Shown one piece after another: positions 47,953-58,033 of a stretch of 64,000 nucleotides of DNA; positions within the stretch are counted from its first letter, which is position 1; each line of letters starts with the position of its first letter. The position numbers were made by a program, and so were the translations under genes. Source of the DNA: Microcoleus sp. FACHB-68 (GTDB lineage: Bacteria; Cyanobacteriota; Cyanobacteriia; Cyanobacteriales; Oscillatoriaceae); NCBI RefSeq assembly GCF_014695715.1, contig NZ_JACJOT010000015.1, forward strand, positions 62,001 through 126,000, given 5' to 3'. Under the pieces are notes generated by a model. That model saw nothing but the letters and a program-made list of their open reading frames with translations. It was not told the DNA's origin and searched no databases.

Positions 47953-48480
47953 TTAATTTGGTGTGGGTGCCGGCGTCCCTGGCAGCTGATTTTGGGGGAT
48001 AAAGCTGGGATCGAAATCGGCAATGCGATCCGCTGCATCAATGCACACAGTCATTGCTTGAGCGGGAACTACATCAATATTACGGCTGAGACCGACCACA
48101 CACTCGGAATAGCGCTTCGGCAACAGACTGCGCCGGCAGTTGTCTAAAACGTCTGGGGTTAATGAGGCTTGAGCAGTTTTGCTAATATCCACCACGCAAG
48201 TCGCTAATTCGTTGGGACGCCGTACCCTGCGGCAAGTCGTCAAGGCATCTGTCGCGGCAATGTCAGTTCTCCGATATATTTTCACAACGCAGCTAGCCAT
48301 TTCCTCAGGATCGAGGGCACCGGCACAGGCTGGGGCTACTGTTTCTGGAAAAAGACCGGCATTTAACAGTTTAGACGCACAACTTTGATAATTATTTCCG
48401 TGCGTGGCAGTAGCCGGCTGCTGGGGAACTGCCATTGCCAGTAACCCGGCAATCACCAACTGCCTTACAGAAAAGCGCAT
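47953..48480 (-). CDS. Exported Cys-repeat protein, cyanobacterial unknown
   Basis: 176 aa from the ATG at 48480. RQLVIAGLLAMAVPQQPATA (residues 5-24) is a signal peptide with cleavage expected after ATA. The mature part has Cys-containing repeats of about 38 residues. Examples are CAGALDPEEMASCVVKIYR, CRRVRRPNELATCVVDISK and CRRSLLPKRYSECVVGLSR, each with two Cys, and part of a fourth. Disulfide pairing within each unit is likely. The frame is open to 48591, but an upstream start would bury the signal. Function unknown. Confidence 0.75.
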   Translation of the reverse strand: MRFSVRQLVIAGLLAMAVPQQPATATHGNNYQSCASKLLNAGLFPETVAPACAGALDPEEMASCVVKIYRRTDIAATDALTTCRRVRRPNELATCVVDISKTAQASLTPDVLDNCRRSLLPKRYSECVVGLSRNIDVVPAQAMTVCIDAADRIADFDPSFIPQNQLPGTPAPTPN

Positions 48481-48634
48481 CAAACGCTTGGCTTTTCGGC
48501 TGCCGGCCCGATCACAGCCTTGGCCGATCCTGGGGAGATCATAGTGCAAACGATTAAGAGGAAGCATAGCCATTCTAGTTAATGTCCTCAAAATGAATCC
48601 AACTTAACACGGGTAAGTCACAGTCGTTAAGGTT

Positions 48635-48640
48635 TATACT
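48635..48640 (+). promoter_or_regulatory. Possible rpsD -10 box
   Basis: TATACT lies 48 bp before the rpsD start. A strong ribosome binding site (GAGAGGAAA at about 48675) follows. A weak TTAAGG-like element lies just upstream, but not at standard spacing. Confidence 0.35.
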
Positions 48641-48687
48641 AGAATGTCTGGGTAAAATTCCACCGAAGGATATAGAGAGGAAATTCC

Positions 48688-49296
48688 ATGTCGCGATACA
48701 GAGGCCCGCGCCTCAGAATTGTACGTCGTCTGGGCGACCTGCCAGGGCTTACTCGCAAACAGCCGAAACGAGCCTACCCACCGGGCCAACATGGCCAAAA
48801 CCGCAAAAAACGGTCTGAGTATGCTATCCGCCTTGAGGAAAAGCAAAAGCTCCGTTTCAATTATGGTCTCACGGAACGGCAACTGCTGCGCTATGTCCGC
48901 AAAGCCCGCCGAGTCACCGGCTCCACCGGCCAGGTCATCCTGCAGTTGTTGGAGATGCGTCTCGATAACACCGTCTTCCGCTTGGGCATGGCTCCCACCA
49001 TTCCAGCCGCCCGTCAGCTGGTAAATCACGGCCACATTACCGTCAACGGTCGTGGAGTCAATATTGCCAGCTATCAGTGCAGGCCGGGAGAAATCATTGC
49101 GGTTAAAGACAAAGAAGCTTCCCGCAAGATAGTTGAAGCCAACTTGGCCAACCCAGGCTTGGCCCACACGCCCAGCCATTTGGAGTTTGACAAAAACACC
49201 TTGGTTGGTAAGGTCAACGGCGTTGTTGAGCGCGAATGGGTGGCTCTACAAGTTAACGAACTGCTTGTGGTTGAATACTATTCCCGCAAAGCTTAG
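48688..49296 (+). CDS. rpsD: 30S ribosomal protein S4
   Basis: 202 aa, full length. It binds 16S rRNA early in small-subunit assembly and restrains translational ambiguity. The N-terminus [20 protein letters not shown] is cyanobacterial in type. The S4 RNA-binding domain is at about residues 95-155 ([39 protein letters not shown]). The C-terminus is [11 protein letters not shown]. It is a monocistronic unit, as is common for rpsD in cyanobacteria. Confidence 0.97.
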   Translation: MSRYRGPRLRIVRRLGDLPGLTRKQPKRAYPPGQHGQNRKKRSEYAIRLEEKQKLRFNYGLTERQLLRYVRKARRVTGSTGQVILQLLEMRLDNTVFRLGMAPTIPAARQLVNHGHITVNGRGVNIASYQCRPGEIIAVKDKEASRKIVEANLANPGLAHTPSHLEFDKNTLVGKVNGVVEREWVALQVNELLVVEYYSRKA

Positions 49297-49355
49297 GTCA
49301 CTTGTCTTTTGTCCTGCGTTTACTGTCTTAGGGCAAGTGACAAAGGACAATTGAC
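49297..49355. terminator. Inverted repeat shared by convergent rpsD and moaA
   Basis: GTCACTTGTCTTTTGTC (49297-49313) is complementary to GACAAAGGACAATTGAC (49339-49355) over 17 bp with two mismatches. It fills the 58-bp gap and touches the last base of the moaA stop codon. The GTC-rich arms look like STRR units arranged as a stem. Likely bidirectional terminator. Confidence 0.65.
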
Positions 49356-50344
49356 TAACCTCCTATCTGTGACATGGTGCGCGTATAGATGCCGGCAGCC
49401 GTGCCTGACTCGCGCTGTTTAAAGTTAATCTCTGGTTTGAGACCGAGTAACTGGCGCACCTTCTCCCTCAACTCAGCTAAGGGAACTCGGCTTCGCAGAG
49501 CCGTTTTCAAGTCGATCTGGCCAGTTTCATTTAACAAGCACGGTCGCAACCAGCCGTCTGCTGAGAGGCGCATCCGGTTGCACCGATCACAAAAACATTC
49601 TGACATTTGACTGATAAATCCTAGTGTGCCTTTGGCACCAGGAATTTGGAATACGTCAGCCGGCCCAGCACCTGTGACTCGCGATTCGACCAATCCCCAG
49701 CGATCACTAATTTGCTGCCGCAACTGCGCTGATGGCACCCACCCGCGACCATCAAATAAATCGCCGTTGCCAATTGGCATAAACTCAATAAATCGGACGT
49801 GCCACCGGCGTTCAATGGTAAGCGCGGCTAAATCTAAAACTTCCCCATCATTTACGCCCGGAATTACCACGACATTCAGCTTGAGTGGGTCAAACCCCAC
49901 CCGATGAGCTGCCTGAATTCCCGCCCAAACTTGTGGCCACCGGCTTCGACCTGCTTTACCGGCAATTCGGTCAAAGGTTGCCGGTTCCAGCGAGTCTAAA
50001 CTGATATTAATTCGCCGCAGGCCGGCCTGATACAAATCTTCAGCCAGATCGGCTAATAAAAATCCATTCGTCGTCATCGCCAAGTCTTCGGTTTCTGACA
50101 ACTGGGCAATCTGGCCTACCAATTGCACCACATTCGGACGCAGCAGCGGTTCTCCCCCAGTGAGACGAAACCGACGAAATCCAACTGGTATAAAGATTTC
50201 TCGAATTAGCGTCAGCAGTTCTTCATTGCTTAGCAAATTCTGCTTCAGGATGTAGTCAATTTCTGCGCCCTCTGGCATACAGTATTGGCAGTTGAAATTG
50301 CACCGATCAATCAGACTGATGCGAAGATAATCTACCTGATTCAT
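49355..50344 (-). CDS. moaA: GTP 3',8-cyclase MoaA
   Basis: Radical SAM enzyme for the first step of molybdenum cofactor synthesis; 329 aa. The SAM cluster motif is CNFNCQYC (C-x3-C-x2-C) in [36 protein letters not shown] follows. The second 4Fe-4S cluster is formed by [15 protein letters not shown] with a third Cys in LRPC. ATG at 50344 ([10 protein letters not shown]) has AGGA 8 bases upstream. The frame is open to 50437, but that extension is not family-like. No other moa genes lie nearby. Confidence 0.95.
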   Translation of the reverse strand: MNQVDYLRISLIDRCNFNCQYCMPEGAEIDYILKQNLLSNEELLTLIREIFIPVGFRRFRLTGGEPLLRPNVVQLVGQIAQLSETEDLAMTTNGFLLADLAEDLYQAGLRRINISLDSLEPATFDRIAGKAGRSRWPQVWAGIQAAHRVGFDPLKLNVVVIPGVNDGEVLDLAALTIERRWHVRFIEFMPIGNGDLFDGRGWVPSAQLRQQISDRWGLVESRVTGAGPADVFQIPGAKGTLGFISQMSECFCDRCNRMRLSADGWLRPCLLNETGQIDLKTALRSRVPLAELREKVRQLLGLKPEINFKQRESGTAAGIYTRTMSQIGG

Positions 50345-51251
50345 GTTTTTATCCTGACCCGGCTTGCGAGTCTGACTGCCGGAACTAGCCTGAGTCCATA
50401 CTTCTAGACTAGAGGCGGTTGATTGGCCGGCTCTCACTTGGGCCAGAGCTGCGGCTCTCTTAATCTTACTTAATATTTACAGTTTAGAGGATTTCAGCGA
50501 TTTCCCGAATTCTCTGAACTACGGGTAACCGTCTCTCGATTGCCAAACGCCTAATCGCTCAACGATGCTGGACGGGAAAGGGCTGCTTGCGAGTTAATTA
50601 TGCAAAGTCTTCATTGATAGCCGACATTTCCTTAAATTGTAAAACATTTTGTAACTGAGGAGGCTGCTAGATCAGCTAGCTATTCGCTGCCATAAAAACT
50701 TGATTTTCAATAAAAAATTAATAAAATCCCTATAATTTTATCATAAAATGTCCTATATTATAAACTATAAGGTTTTGATAAACTATGAAGATTCTACAAA
50801 GGTGTTTTCTGGACAAATGCTTAAATTAAACTACTTGTTCTGGCATTGATTCTTAAAGTTCTCACTAAAGCCTTAATAAAGTTACAATCCTTAAAAAAAT
50901 GTAAGATTACAATCAAGATAATAAAGAGTCAAGTATCTTTGTGTCAACTTCAGCGTAGCCAAAGGGGCAGAGCGAAGCATTTGAGCGATTTGGCGGTGGC
51001 AGGTTAGGAGAAAAAACTAAATTTGTTTACAAAGACCAGTCATCAGAGCGAGTCTATTCGCACCAAAATAGCTTGAATCGAAGGCTAACTGAAAACACTT
51101 GTTTGTATTTTAAGTTACAACTAAATCAACAGCAAAACAAATTAAATAGTCTGTGTGTCTAACGCACTGTCAGCGAAATTTTCAAACATTCGGGCAAAAC
51201 CGGCAGATCGCAGGGTTCAAATTGGCAAGCCAGCAAGAGCTAGAGGATGCA
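50345..51251. other. Long gap between moaA and the c-di-GMP gene
   Basis: About 900 bp, AT-rich in the centre (50700-50900) with several A and T runs. It must hold two divergent promoters. I found no RNA motif, array or long palindrome. A stretch open in frame with the next gene (from 51153) is not needed, because the internal ATG at 51252 has a good ribosome binding site. Confidence 0.5.
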
Positions 51252-54200
51252 ATGATTCCAACAACAATGCCGAAAAGTCAAACAGATGAGCTTGCTACTT
51301 CGCCTGCCAAAACACATGGATTTGAACCTTGGCTTGAAGAGGCATTGGAAGAGATTACCCGCCTAGCCGCACAGGTGTGCGACGCACCCATTGCCCTAAT
51401 CTCCCTTGAAAACGGCTACCAGCATTGCTTTAAATTAAAAGAAAACTTGGAGTTGCCGGCAATTCCTGCTCCCCACGCTTCCAGCGATATCGCCTTTTAT
51501 GCGAAAATCCCCCTCATTGATGCACAAGGTTCTAAAATCGGCACCTTATCCGTGATAGACTTTTTGCCTCACAATCTGGCAGAACCGCAAAGGAAAGCCC
51601 TGCAAGCCTTAAGCCACAAGGCTGTTATTCTCCTCTGGCGGCACCAGTACCCAACCGACTTACCTGGTGAACTTGCCCAATTCGCGCACAAGTCGGCATC
51701 TGACACAATAAAACATGGCGTTGATATGGCAGCCGAAGCAGTCTTCTGGATCACCTCAGATGGGCGATGCGTCTATGCCAGTGAAGCCGCCTGCCGGCAA
51801 ATAGGCTATTCCCGCGAAGCACTGCTTAAGTTGAGTATTTGGGATATCAACCCTGATCTGAGTGCCACAAATTGGGCACAGCACTGGCACACCCTAAAAC
51901 AAACCGGCTCCTTCACTTTAAAATCGTGTCAGCTCCACAAAAACGGTCAAAATGTGCCGGTGAAATTCACAGGATATTATCTCGAATTAGAGGGCAAGCA
52001 ATACTGTTGCGCCATTGCCCAGCCGCTTGCTGAGTCCACTGAAACCAAGGCTTCTCTTCCGGCTGTTGAAGGGGTAGTAAATTTAACGTGTGCCGAGTTG
52101 GAAAGTCAATTGATCGCCCTCAAGACTCAATTAAACCAGGCAAACGAGCAATTACAAAAAGAGATTGAGGAGCGGAAAAAGGTTGAAAAAGCTCTACAAG
52201 AGAGAGAAGAAAGGGTGCAGGCGCTTCTGAATGCGCCGGCAGAGTCAGCCTTGTTGATTGATCCCCAAGGAATTATTCTCGCTACGAGCGAAATCGCTGC
52301 CCAAAGATTAGGCGTATCCCCTAAAGAAATCACCGGCAAGTGTATTTACGAGCTACAATCTGCCGAACTTGCTCAACAAAAAAAAGTACAAATTGAGCAA
52401 GTCATTCGCACATCAAAGCCTGTGCGATTTGAAGAAGACTATGCAGAAATTTGCCTAGAAAATGTGATATTTCCAGTCTTTGATGATCAGGGCGATGTAA
52501 CAAGACTGGCTATTTTTGCTTGGAAAATAAGCAAGCCAAAACAAAATATTGAAATAAAAGATTTTACTTCTATCTTGGAATATCGCCCGCTACTTGAGCA
52601 GATTAACGAAGGTTTATTAATTGCCGGCAAAGACGGCACCATCGAATTTGTGAATCAGCACTTTTGTGAAATGCTGGGCTACAAAGCAGAGGAATTGCTA
52701 GGGCGCTCGGAAGATGACTTAGCAATGGGAGAAGCCGGCTATTGCTTGTTGCAAGAAAAAAGACAGCAATGCAGCACCGGCACTTACGAAGATTATGAAA
52801 TCGAACTGCGGACAAAGTCGGGAGAAACAATTTGGGTGTTAGTTAGTGGGACGCCGGTGTTTGATGGATATCACTGCCTGAGCGGTTCGATGAAAATTCA
52901 CACAGACATCACCAAGCGCAAACAAGCCGAAGCAGCACTGCAAGCCTCGGAAGAGTTACATCGAATCACTCTATCTAACATTACAGAAGCAGTTTTTATC
53001 ACCGATGACGCCGGCAAAATAACATTTATCGGACCCAACGCCCAAGTTTTGTTCGGATATTCAGTCGCCGAAATTCATGCCTTAGGCAAGATTTCCAAGC
53101 TGCTAGGAGAAAATATTTTTGACTGGGATCAGCTGAAAACAACCGGAGAAGTTCAAAATATCGAGCGCCAGGTAAGGAACAAAGTCGGTAAGCGTCGCAC
53201 CATGCTCGTGAACGTCAAGCGCGTCTCCATCCAAGAGGGAACCATTCTTTATAGCTGCCGGGACATTACAGATCGCAGAAAGGCAGAGGAAGCGCTGTAT
53301 GAAGAGAGAGAGAGCTTCCGCCTTTTACTAGAAAGCGTCAAAGACTACGCCATTTTCATGCTAGATCCCCTCGGTCAGGTGGTTAGTTGGAATCCAGGTG
53401 CGGAAGGCATCACCGGCTATTTAGCCTCTGAGATTGTGGGAAAGCATTTTTCTTGCTTTTACACCAGCGAAGAAATTCAGGAAGAAAAACCTTGGAAAGT
53501 CCTGAAACAAGCTGCTCTGGCAGGCCGGCTCGAAGAAGAAGGCTGGCGCGTGCGGCAAGACGGTTCGCAATTTTGGGCTGATGTGATCATTACCGTCTCC
53601 CGCGATAAATTTGGTTATCTGCGGGGTTTTTCAGTCGTCACCCGCGATATAACAGAGCGCAAGCGGGCGCAAGAGCAATTATGGCACGCAGCGTTTCATG
53701 ATCCCCTCACCGGCTTACCAAACCGCGCTTTGTTCACTAAATGCTTGTGGAATGCCGTCGAAGTCGCCAAACAGCGCTCTGATTACAGATTTGCCGTGCT
53801 GTTTCTAGATTGGGATCGCTTCAAGCTGATTAATGATAGCCTTGGGCACAGTATAGGGGATCAGCTGCTCGTCGCTTTTGCCCACCGGCTGCAAACCTGT
53901 CTGCGTCCTGGTGATACCGTCGCGCGTCTGGGAGGGGATGAATTTGCCATCCTCCTCGACAGTATCCACGATGCCGGTGATGCCGACGCTGTAGCAGAGC
54001 AGATCCACGCTTCCTTAAAGTCACCTTTTCACGTCAATGGACATGAAGTGTTTACAACAGTCAGCATTGGCATTGCCTTGAGTAAAAGTGAAGTCCAAGA
54101 AATTGCTGCTGGAAACGCTTCCGCCTTCACCCTTCACTCTTATAGCCGGCCTGAAGACCTCCTGCGCGATGCTGACACCGCCATGTATCGCGCCAAAAGC

Positions 54201-55100
54201 TTAGGAAGAGCGCGTCATGAAGTTTTCAACGCCGCCATGCACGCCAACGCATTAGAACGCCTGCACTTAGAAACAGACTTGCGGCGAGCCATCTTAGGAA
54301 AAGATGAAGCAGCAACGATAAAAAATGGGGAAAAAATTCTTAATTCTCCTGTCTCTAGTCTCAATACTTCATTCCTGCTTCACTATCAACCGATTGTGTC
54401 CCTCAAGACGGGTAAACTCTTAGGTTTCGAGGCACTTCTTCGTTGGCAGCACCCCACACGAGGCTTCATTTCACCAACCGAATTCATTCCCATTGCCGAA
54501 GATACCGGCTTGATTGTTCCTCTCGGACAGTGGGTTTTGCGCGAAGCTTGTTTGCAGATGGCCGAATGGCAAAAACAGTTCAACACTCAAGAACTGTCCG
54601 TGAATGTGAATCTATCTAGCAAACAACTCACAGCACCGTGTTTAATCGAGCAAATTGATGCAGTTCTCCTCGAAAGTGGGCTAGATGCGACGAGCTTAAA
54701 GCTGGAAATTACGGAAAGTTTGCTAATGGAGAATGCCGCAGCCGCAGCGGAAGCGCTCGACCAACTTAAAGCCAGAAATATTCAGTTATGTATCGATGAT
54801 TTTGGCACCGGCTATTCTTCTTTAAGCTACTTGCAAAGCTTGCCGGTGAGTACCTTAAAAATTGATCGTTCCTTTGTCAGCCGGTTAGATACTCAGGATG
54901 AAAATTCAGAAATCGTTAAAGCCATCGTTGTGCTAGCAAATAATTTGGGGATGGATGTAGTCGCAGAGGGAATAGAAACCGAGCAACAACTGCTGCAACT
55001 CAAAGGACTGCAATGCGACTCCGGGCAAGGATATTTATTTTCTAAACCTTTAGATACAAAAAAAGCTGAGGCGTTGATAACCTCAGAACCTCAGTGGTGA
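51252..55100 (+). CDS. GAF/PAS sensor with GGDEF and EAL domains
   Basis: 1282 aa from the ATG at 51252, preceded by GAGG at 5 bases. An N-terminal GAF-like part (QVCDAPIALISLENGYQHCF) is followed by about five PAS domains and PAC segments ending in DITKRKQAE, DITDRRKAEE and DITERKRAQE. GGDEF domain: FHDPLTGLPNRALF and RLGGDEFAILLD (intact cyclase motif). EAL domain: FEALLRWQHPTRG, NLSSKQLTAP and IDDFGTGYSSLSYL (intact phosphodiesterase motifs). No membrane span, so a cytosolic c-di-GMP enzyme. Insertions in GGDEF (about 54095-54150) and the GGDEF-EAL linker (about 54300-54375) look repeat-derived. Confidence 0.92.
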   Translation: MIPTTMPKSQTDELATSPAKTHGFEPWLEEALEEITRLAAQVCDAPIALISLENGYQHCFKLKENLELPAIPAPHASSDIAFYAKIPLIDAQGSKIGTLSVIDFLPHNLAEPQRKALQALSHKAVILLWRHQYPTDLPGELAQFAHKSASDTIKHGVDMAAEAVFWITSDGRCVYASEAACRQIGYSREALLKLSIWDINPDLSATNWAQHWHTLKQTGSFTLKSCQLHKNGQNVPVKFTGYYLELEGKQYCCAIAQPLAESTETKASLPAVEGVVNLTCAELESQLIALKTQLNQANEQLQKEIEERKKVEKALQEREERVQALLNAPAESALLIDPQGIILATSEIAAQRLGVSPKEITGKCIYELQSAELAQQKKVQIEQVIRTSKPVRFEEDYAEICLENVIFPVFDDQGDVTRLAIFAWKISKPKQNIEIKDFTSILEYRPLLEQINEGLLIAGKDGTIEFVNQHFCEMLGYKAEELLGRSEDDLAMGEAGYCLLQEKRQQCSTGTYEDYEIELRTKSGETIWVLVSGTPVFDGYHCLSGSMKIHTDITKRKQAEAALQASEELHRITLSNITEAVFITDDAGKITFIGPNAQVLFGYSVAEIHALGKISKLLGENIFDWDQLKTTGEVQNIERQVRNKVGKRRTMLVNVKRVSIQEGTILYSCRDITDRRKAEEALYEERESFRLLLESVKDYAIFMLDPLGQVVSWNPGAEGITGYLASEIVGKHFSCFYTSEEIQEEKPWKVLKQAALAGRLEEEGWRVRQDGSQFWADVIITVSRDKFGYLRGFSVVTRDITERKRAQEQLWHAAFHDPLTGLPNRALFTKCLWNAVEVAKQRSDYRFAVLFLDWDRFKLINDSLGHSIGDQLLVAFAHRLQTCLRPGDTVARLGGDEFAILLDSIHDAGDADAVAEQIHASLKSPFHVNGHEVFTTVSIGIALSKSEVQEIAAGNASAFTLHSYSRPEDLLRDADTAMYRAKSLGRARHEVFNAAMHANALERLHLETDLRRAILGKDEAATIKNGEKILNSPVSSLNTSFLLHYQPIVSLKTGKLLGFEALLRWQHPTRGFISPTEFIPIAEDTGLIVPLGQWVLREACLQMAEWQKQFNTQELSVNVNLSSKQLTAPCLIEQIDAVLLESGLDATSLKLEITESLLMENAAAAAEALDQLKARNIQLCIDDFGTGYSSLSYLQSLPVSTLKIDRSFVSRLDTQDENSEIVKAIVVLANNLGMDVVAEGIETEQQLLQLKGLQCDSGQGYLFSKPLDTKKAEALITSEPQW

Positions 55101-55106
55101 AGGAGG

Positions 55107-55167
55107 AGTCCTGAGTGATGAGTTCTCAGTTCTAAGTCCTGAGTCTTGACTTTTGAGTGTTGAGTCC
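55107..55167. repeat. STRR array after the c-di-GMP gene
   Basis: GAGTCCTGAGTGATGAGT, CTAAGTCCTGAGTCTTGAC and GTGTTGAGTCC form degenerate CTGAGTC-type heptamers directly after the stop. The same heptamer family is inserted in rnpB. Confidence 0.75.
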
Positions 55168-55312
55168 AACAGGTTGATAAGCTAATGAGCATTTAACTTT
55201 GCAATTTCTCTCCCACTCTCCGCTAGGAGGGTAGAAAGAATTTTGAGAAAAGGGGAAGCGTAACCTTAGCTTTCCTAGTGATTAAGCGTATGAAATATGG
55301 GCAGGTAAGAAT

Positions 55313-56161
55313 ATGTCTTTAAGAGGCTATGTATATTCCAGCGGGTTCAAACTCCAGTACATTGTTGAAGGTAAGGGGGTTCCTGCCATCGTGGTTGGAA
55401 GTTCACTATATTACTCTCGAACCTTCTCTAACAATCTGCGTAATAGTCTAAAGTTGGTTTTTGTCGATCATCGAGGGTTTTCACCTCCTTATGATTGTAA
55501 AGATACGGCTCAGTTCCAGTTAGATAGACTGAGTGATGATATTGAACTCGTTAGAAAAGAGTTAGGATTCGATCAAATTATTGTTATTGGTCATTCAGGT
55601 CATGCATTTATGGCGCTGGAATATGCGAAGAAATATCCTGCCCATGTGTCTCATGTGGTAATGATCTGTGCCGGCCCGAATTTGTCGCAGGAAGGGCATC
55701 TTGCGGCTCAACGATATTTGAATGACTCGGTTTGCCCTGAGCGTAAAGCAGCGCTTGCTGAAAATCTAGCCCGGTTGCCTCAAGAAATCGAAGCCGCACC
55801 TGAGAAAGCCTTTATTACCTATTGCCTTCTCATGGCACCCAAAAGTTGGTTTGACTACAACTTTGATGCGACAAAACTTTGGGAAGGAGTAGAAGTCAAT
55901 ATGGCTATGTTTGATTATGTTTGGGGCGAGGTTTTTCGGGACATAGATATTACTCAAAACTTAGATAAGTTACAAGCGCCTGTATTTCTTGCCCTTGGTC
56001 GCTATGATTATCTTCAGCCGCCGGCATATCTGTGGGAATCCGTCAGAGACAAGTTCAGTAATCTGACTATCCGCATATTTGAAAAGAGCAGCCATGCGCC
56101 TCAGTTTGAAGAACCGGCACTATTCGATAAAGAATTAGTCGAGTGGCTTTTCAATGGCTAA
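55313..56161 (+). CDS. Alpha/beta-hydrolase-fold protein
   Basis: 282 aa, soluble. The nucleophile elbow is IVIGHSGHAFMALEYAKKYP with Ser in GHSGH; the second Gly of the usual G-x-S-x-G is His here. The oxyanion-side segment is FVDHRGFSPPYDC. The acid is probably Asp in FLALGRYDYLQPP, and the base His in FEKSSHAPQFEEP. Substrate unknown; the layout resembles proline iminopeptidase-like or haloalkane dehalogenase-like members. It starts at ATG after GTAAGAAT. Confidence 0.85.
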   Translation: MSLRGYVYSSGFKLQYIVEGKGVPAIVVGSSLYYSRTFSNNLRNSLKLVFVDHRGFSPPYDCKDTAQFQLDRLSDDIELVRKELGFDQIIVIGHSGHAFMALEYAKKYPAHVSHVVMICAGPNLSQEGHLAAQRYLNDSVCPERKAALAENLARLPQEIEAAPEKAFITYCLLMAPKSWFDYNFDATKLWEGVEVNMAMFDYVWGEVFRDIDITQNLDKLQAPVFLALGRYDYLQPPAYLWESVRDKFSNLTIRIFEKSSHAPQFEEPALFDKELVEWLFNG

Positions 56162-56231
56162 CCACTCGTTCTCTCAGATTTTATGCTCACCCGATTGACT
56201 CAAGAGCCTAATTTTTTTAATTTACTAGCCC

Positions 56232-57761
56232 CTAGTCCCTTTCTGAGGTTTGCGAGATCGCCATAGAACCGGCTACAGGAATTGCGGCTAAAACCGGCAC
56301 CCTTTGCGGCTTTAACGGTAAGAAATTACGAATAAGCTGGCCCAGTGAAAGACTACGACGCTCTTGGACAAACAGCAAAGGCACAATGGCTACCAGTCGC
56401 AGGACGGCTGAGAGGGCAAATAAGCCGGTTAAACCACCGACTGCCGGGATCTCGGCAAGAAAGCCGCCGACTGTAGTTCCCAACGCACCCGTCACACCGG
56501 CAACGGCTGCGGCAATGGCAAAGTATGTAGACGGCTGCCGCTTCGGCGCGATTTCCATCTGAATATTATTGCTACACAGGTCAATTGCCGCCCAAGTTCC
56601 GCCACCCAGCGCGTGCAGCAGTGGCAACAACAACCAAAGAGACAGAGGATTGTTGCTGGTGCCTACCCAGAGTAAAGGCGTCACTCCCACTAAAATCCCC
56701 ACTAAAAGCAGGATGGGCCGGTTGCCCAGCCGATCTGCCAATTTACCCCAAAGCATCAGCATCAGCAGGTTCGCCCCAGCGCTAAAGCTGTTAAAAATCG
56801 TTACCCAACTCACATCCAAGCCTAAATCTTTCAGCAGGTAGAGATTGAAAAACGGGCTGCTGAGATTAACCGCAAACGTCCAAAAGCCAAAGTAAAGCAG
56901 AAACGTTAAGAAATTGGTGTCTTTGAGGAGTGTAGCGAAGTTTTTTGTCTCTGTCTCTCCTTCTTCCCCCGTCTCCGCCTTTTGAGGGTTTTCCTGCTGC
57001 TGGGGGTTAACATCTGCCATGAAACACTGGCACCCCAGACTGATCAATCCGGCTATAACTGCGACAGATAAAGCGACTCCATAGCCTTGAATTGTACCGC
57101 CGGCCCATGCAGATACGACGATTCCCATCAGCGGCACGCCCAGCAGTGTTGTCAAGCTGCCGGCACTGTTGCGAAAGCCAAAATACCGTCCCCGCAGCTT
57201 GTGGGGAACTAATACGCTCATCCAGCTTAGCCAGGAGGCGCTGCCGAGTGCTGAGAGCAAATTAGCGGCAAAGACAATAAACAGTGTCCCTTGCAGCAGC
57301 AGGTGCCGGTCTGCGTGAGACCAACTAGCAAACCCGATCCCCACCACTAACATCAGCCACAGCAGCCTTGAGCAGCCAAACATTAGCAAGTTATACCGGC
57401 TGCGACTTGTTTGCCGGTCTGCTAAATAGGCTCCCACCGGCTGCAGAAAGTTCATCACCATCGGCAGCGCACACAGCAAGCCGATTTCCCAACTCGTCGC
57501 ACCTAACTGCAGCGTGAAGTCTGTTAGCAACACGCCGGTGGTGGCTGCGCCAAAAATGTTGGAAAAAACACTATCAAACGTTGAAGCTTTTAAGCTAGAA
57601 CGTATTGCCTGCTTGGAAATCCCCTTTTGCTCCCCCGCCGGTTCGCAAGTGCTGAGCACTTCGCAAGGCACTATGGAGTCGGAAATCATCGTTTCTGAAA
57701 TCTCCGGCTTTGAGAGAGAAAGTGATTCAACAGGAGCAAAATCCACCACGGTTCTGAGCAT
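56232..57761 (-). CDS. MFS transporter (paralogue of 11460-13043)
   Basis: 509-aa inner-membrane protein, about 12 hydrophobic segments. Blocks shared with the other copy are IRSSLKASTFDSVFSNIFG, LQPVGAYLADRQTSRSRYN, LRGRYFGFRNSAGSLTTLLG and GGTWAAIDLCSNNIQM. The central cytosolic loop (QQENPQKAETGEEGETETKN) is encoded by a pyrimidine-rich, repeat-like stretch at 56945-57000. The long N-terminus is hydrophilic. Substrate unknown; the two paralogues diverge enough to suggest different roles. Confidence 0.88.
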   Translation of the reverse strand: MLRTVVDFAPVESLSLSKPEISETMISDSIVPCEVLSTCEPAGEQKGISKQAIRSSLKASTFDSVFSNIFGAATTGVLLTDFTLQLGATSWEIGLLCALPMVMNFLQPVGAYLADRQTSRSRYNLLMFGCSRLLWLMLVVGIGFASWSHADRHLLLQGTLFIVFAANLLSALGSASWLSWMSVLVPHKLRGRYFGFRNSAGSLTTLLGVPLMGIVVSAWAGGTIQGYGVALSVAVIAGLISLGCQCFMADVNPQQQENPQKAETGEEGETETKNFATLLKDTNFLTFLLYFGFWTFAVNLSSPFFNLYLLKDLGLDVSWVTIFNSFSAGANLLMLMLWGKLADRLGNRPILLLVGILVGVTPLLWVGTSNNPLSLWLLLPLLHALGGGTWAAIDLCSNNIQMEIAPKRQPSTYFAIAAAVAGVTGALGTTVGGFLAEIPAVGGLTGLFALSAVLRLVAIVPLLFVQERRSLSLGQLIRNFLPLKPQRVPVLAAIPVAGSMAISQTSERD

Positions 57762-58033
57762 ATGGGAATTGGCAACCTTTTGATATAAGTTGGGGTTGAT
57801 GGCTGAGTGTTGCTGAGTGAAAGGGTAATTTGCTGAAACTGTTTTGTCTCATGGCTTTTACTGCTCAAACAAAACTCAAAATCCGTGCATTCAAAATCTT
57901 GGAAGTTAAGCGAGGAATGAAGCCAACCCCACCTTCAATAAGCAAGTATCGAAGGCGAGGCTAGCGTTACCGGGTAATTCTCTGAAAGTAAAGGGTGAGG
58001 TAGTGCGAGCACATCCATCAGCGGGGAGATATA

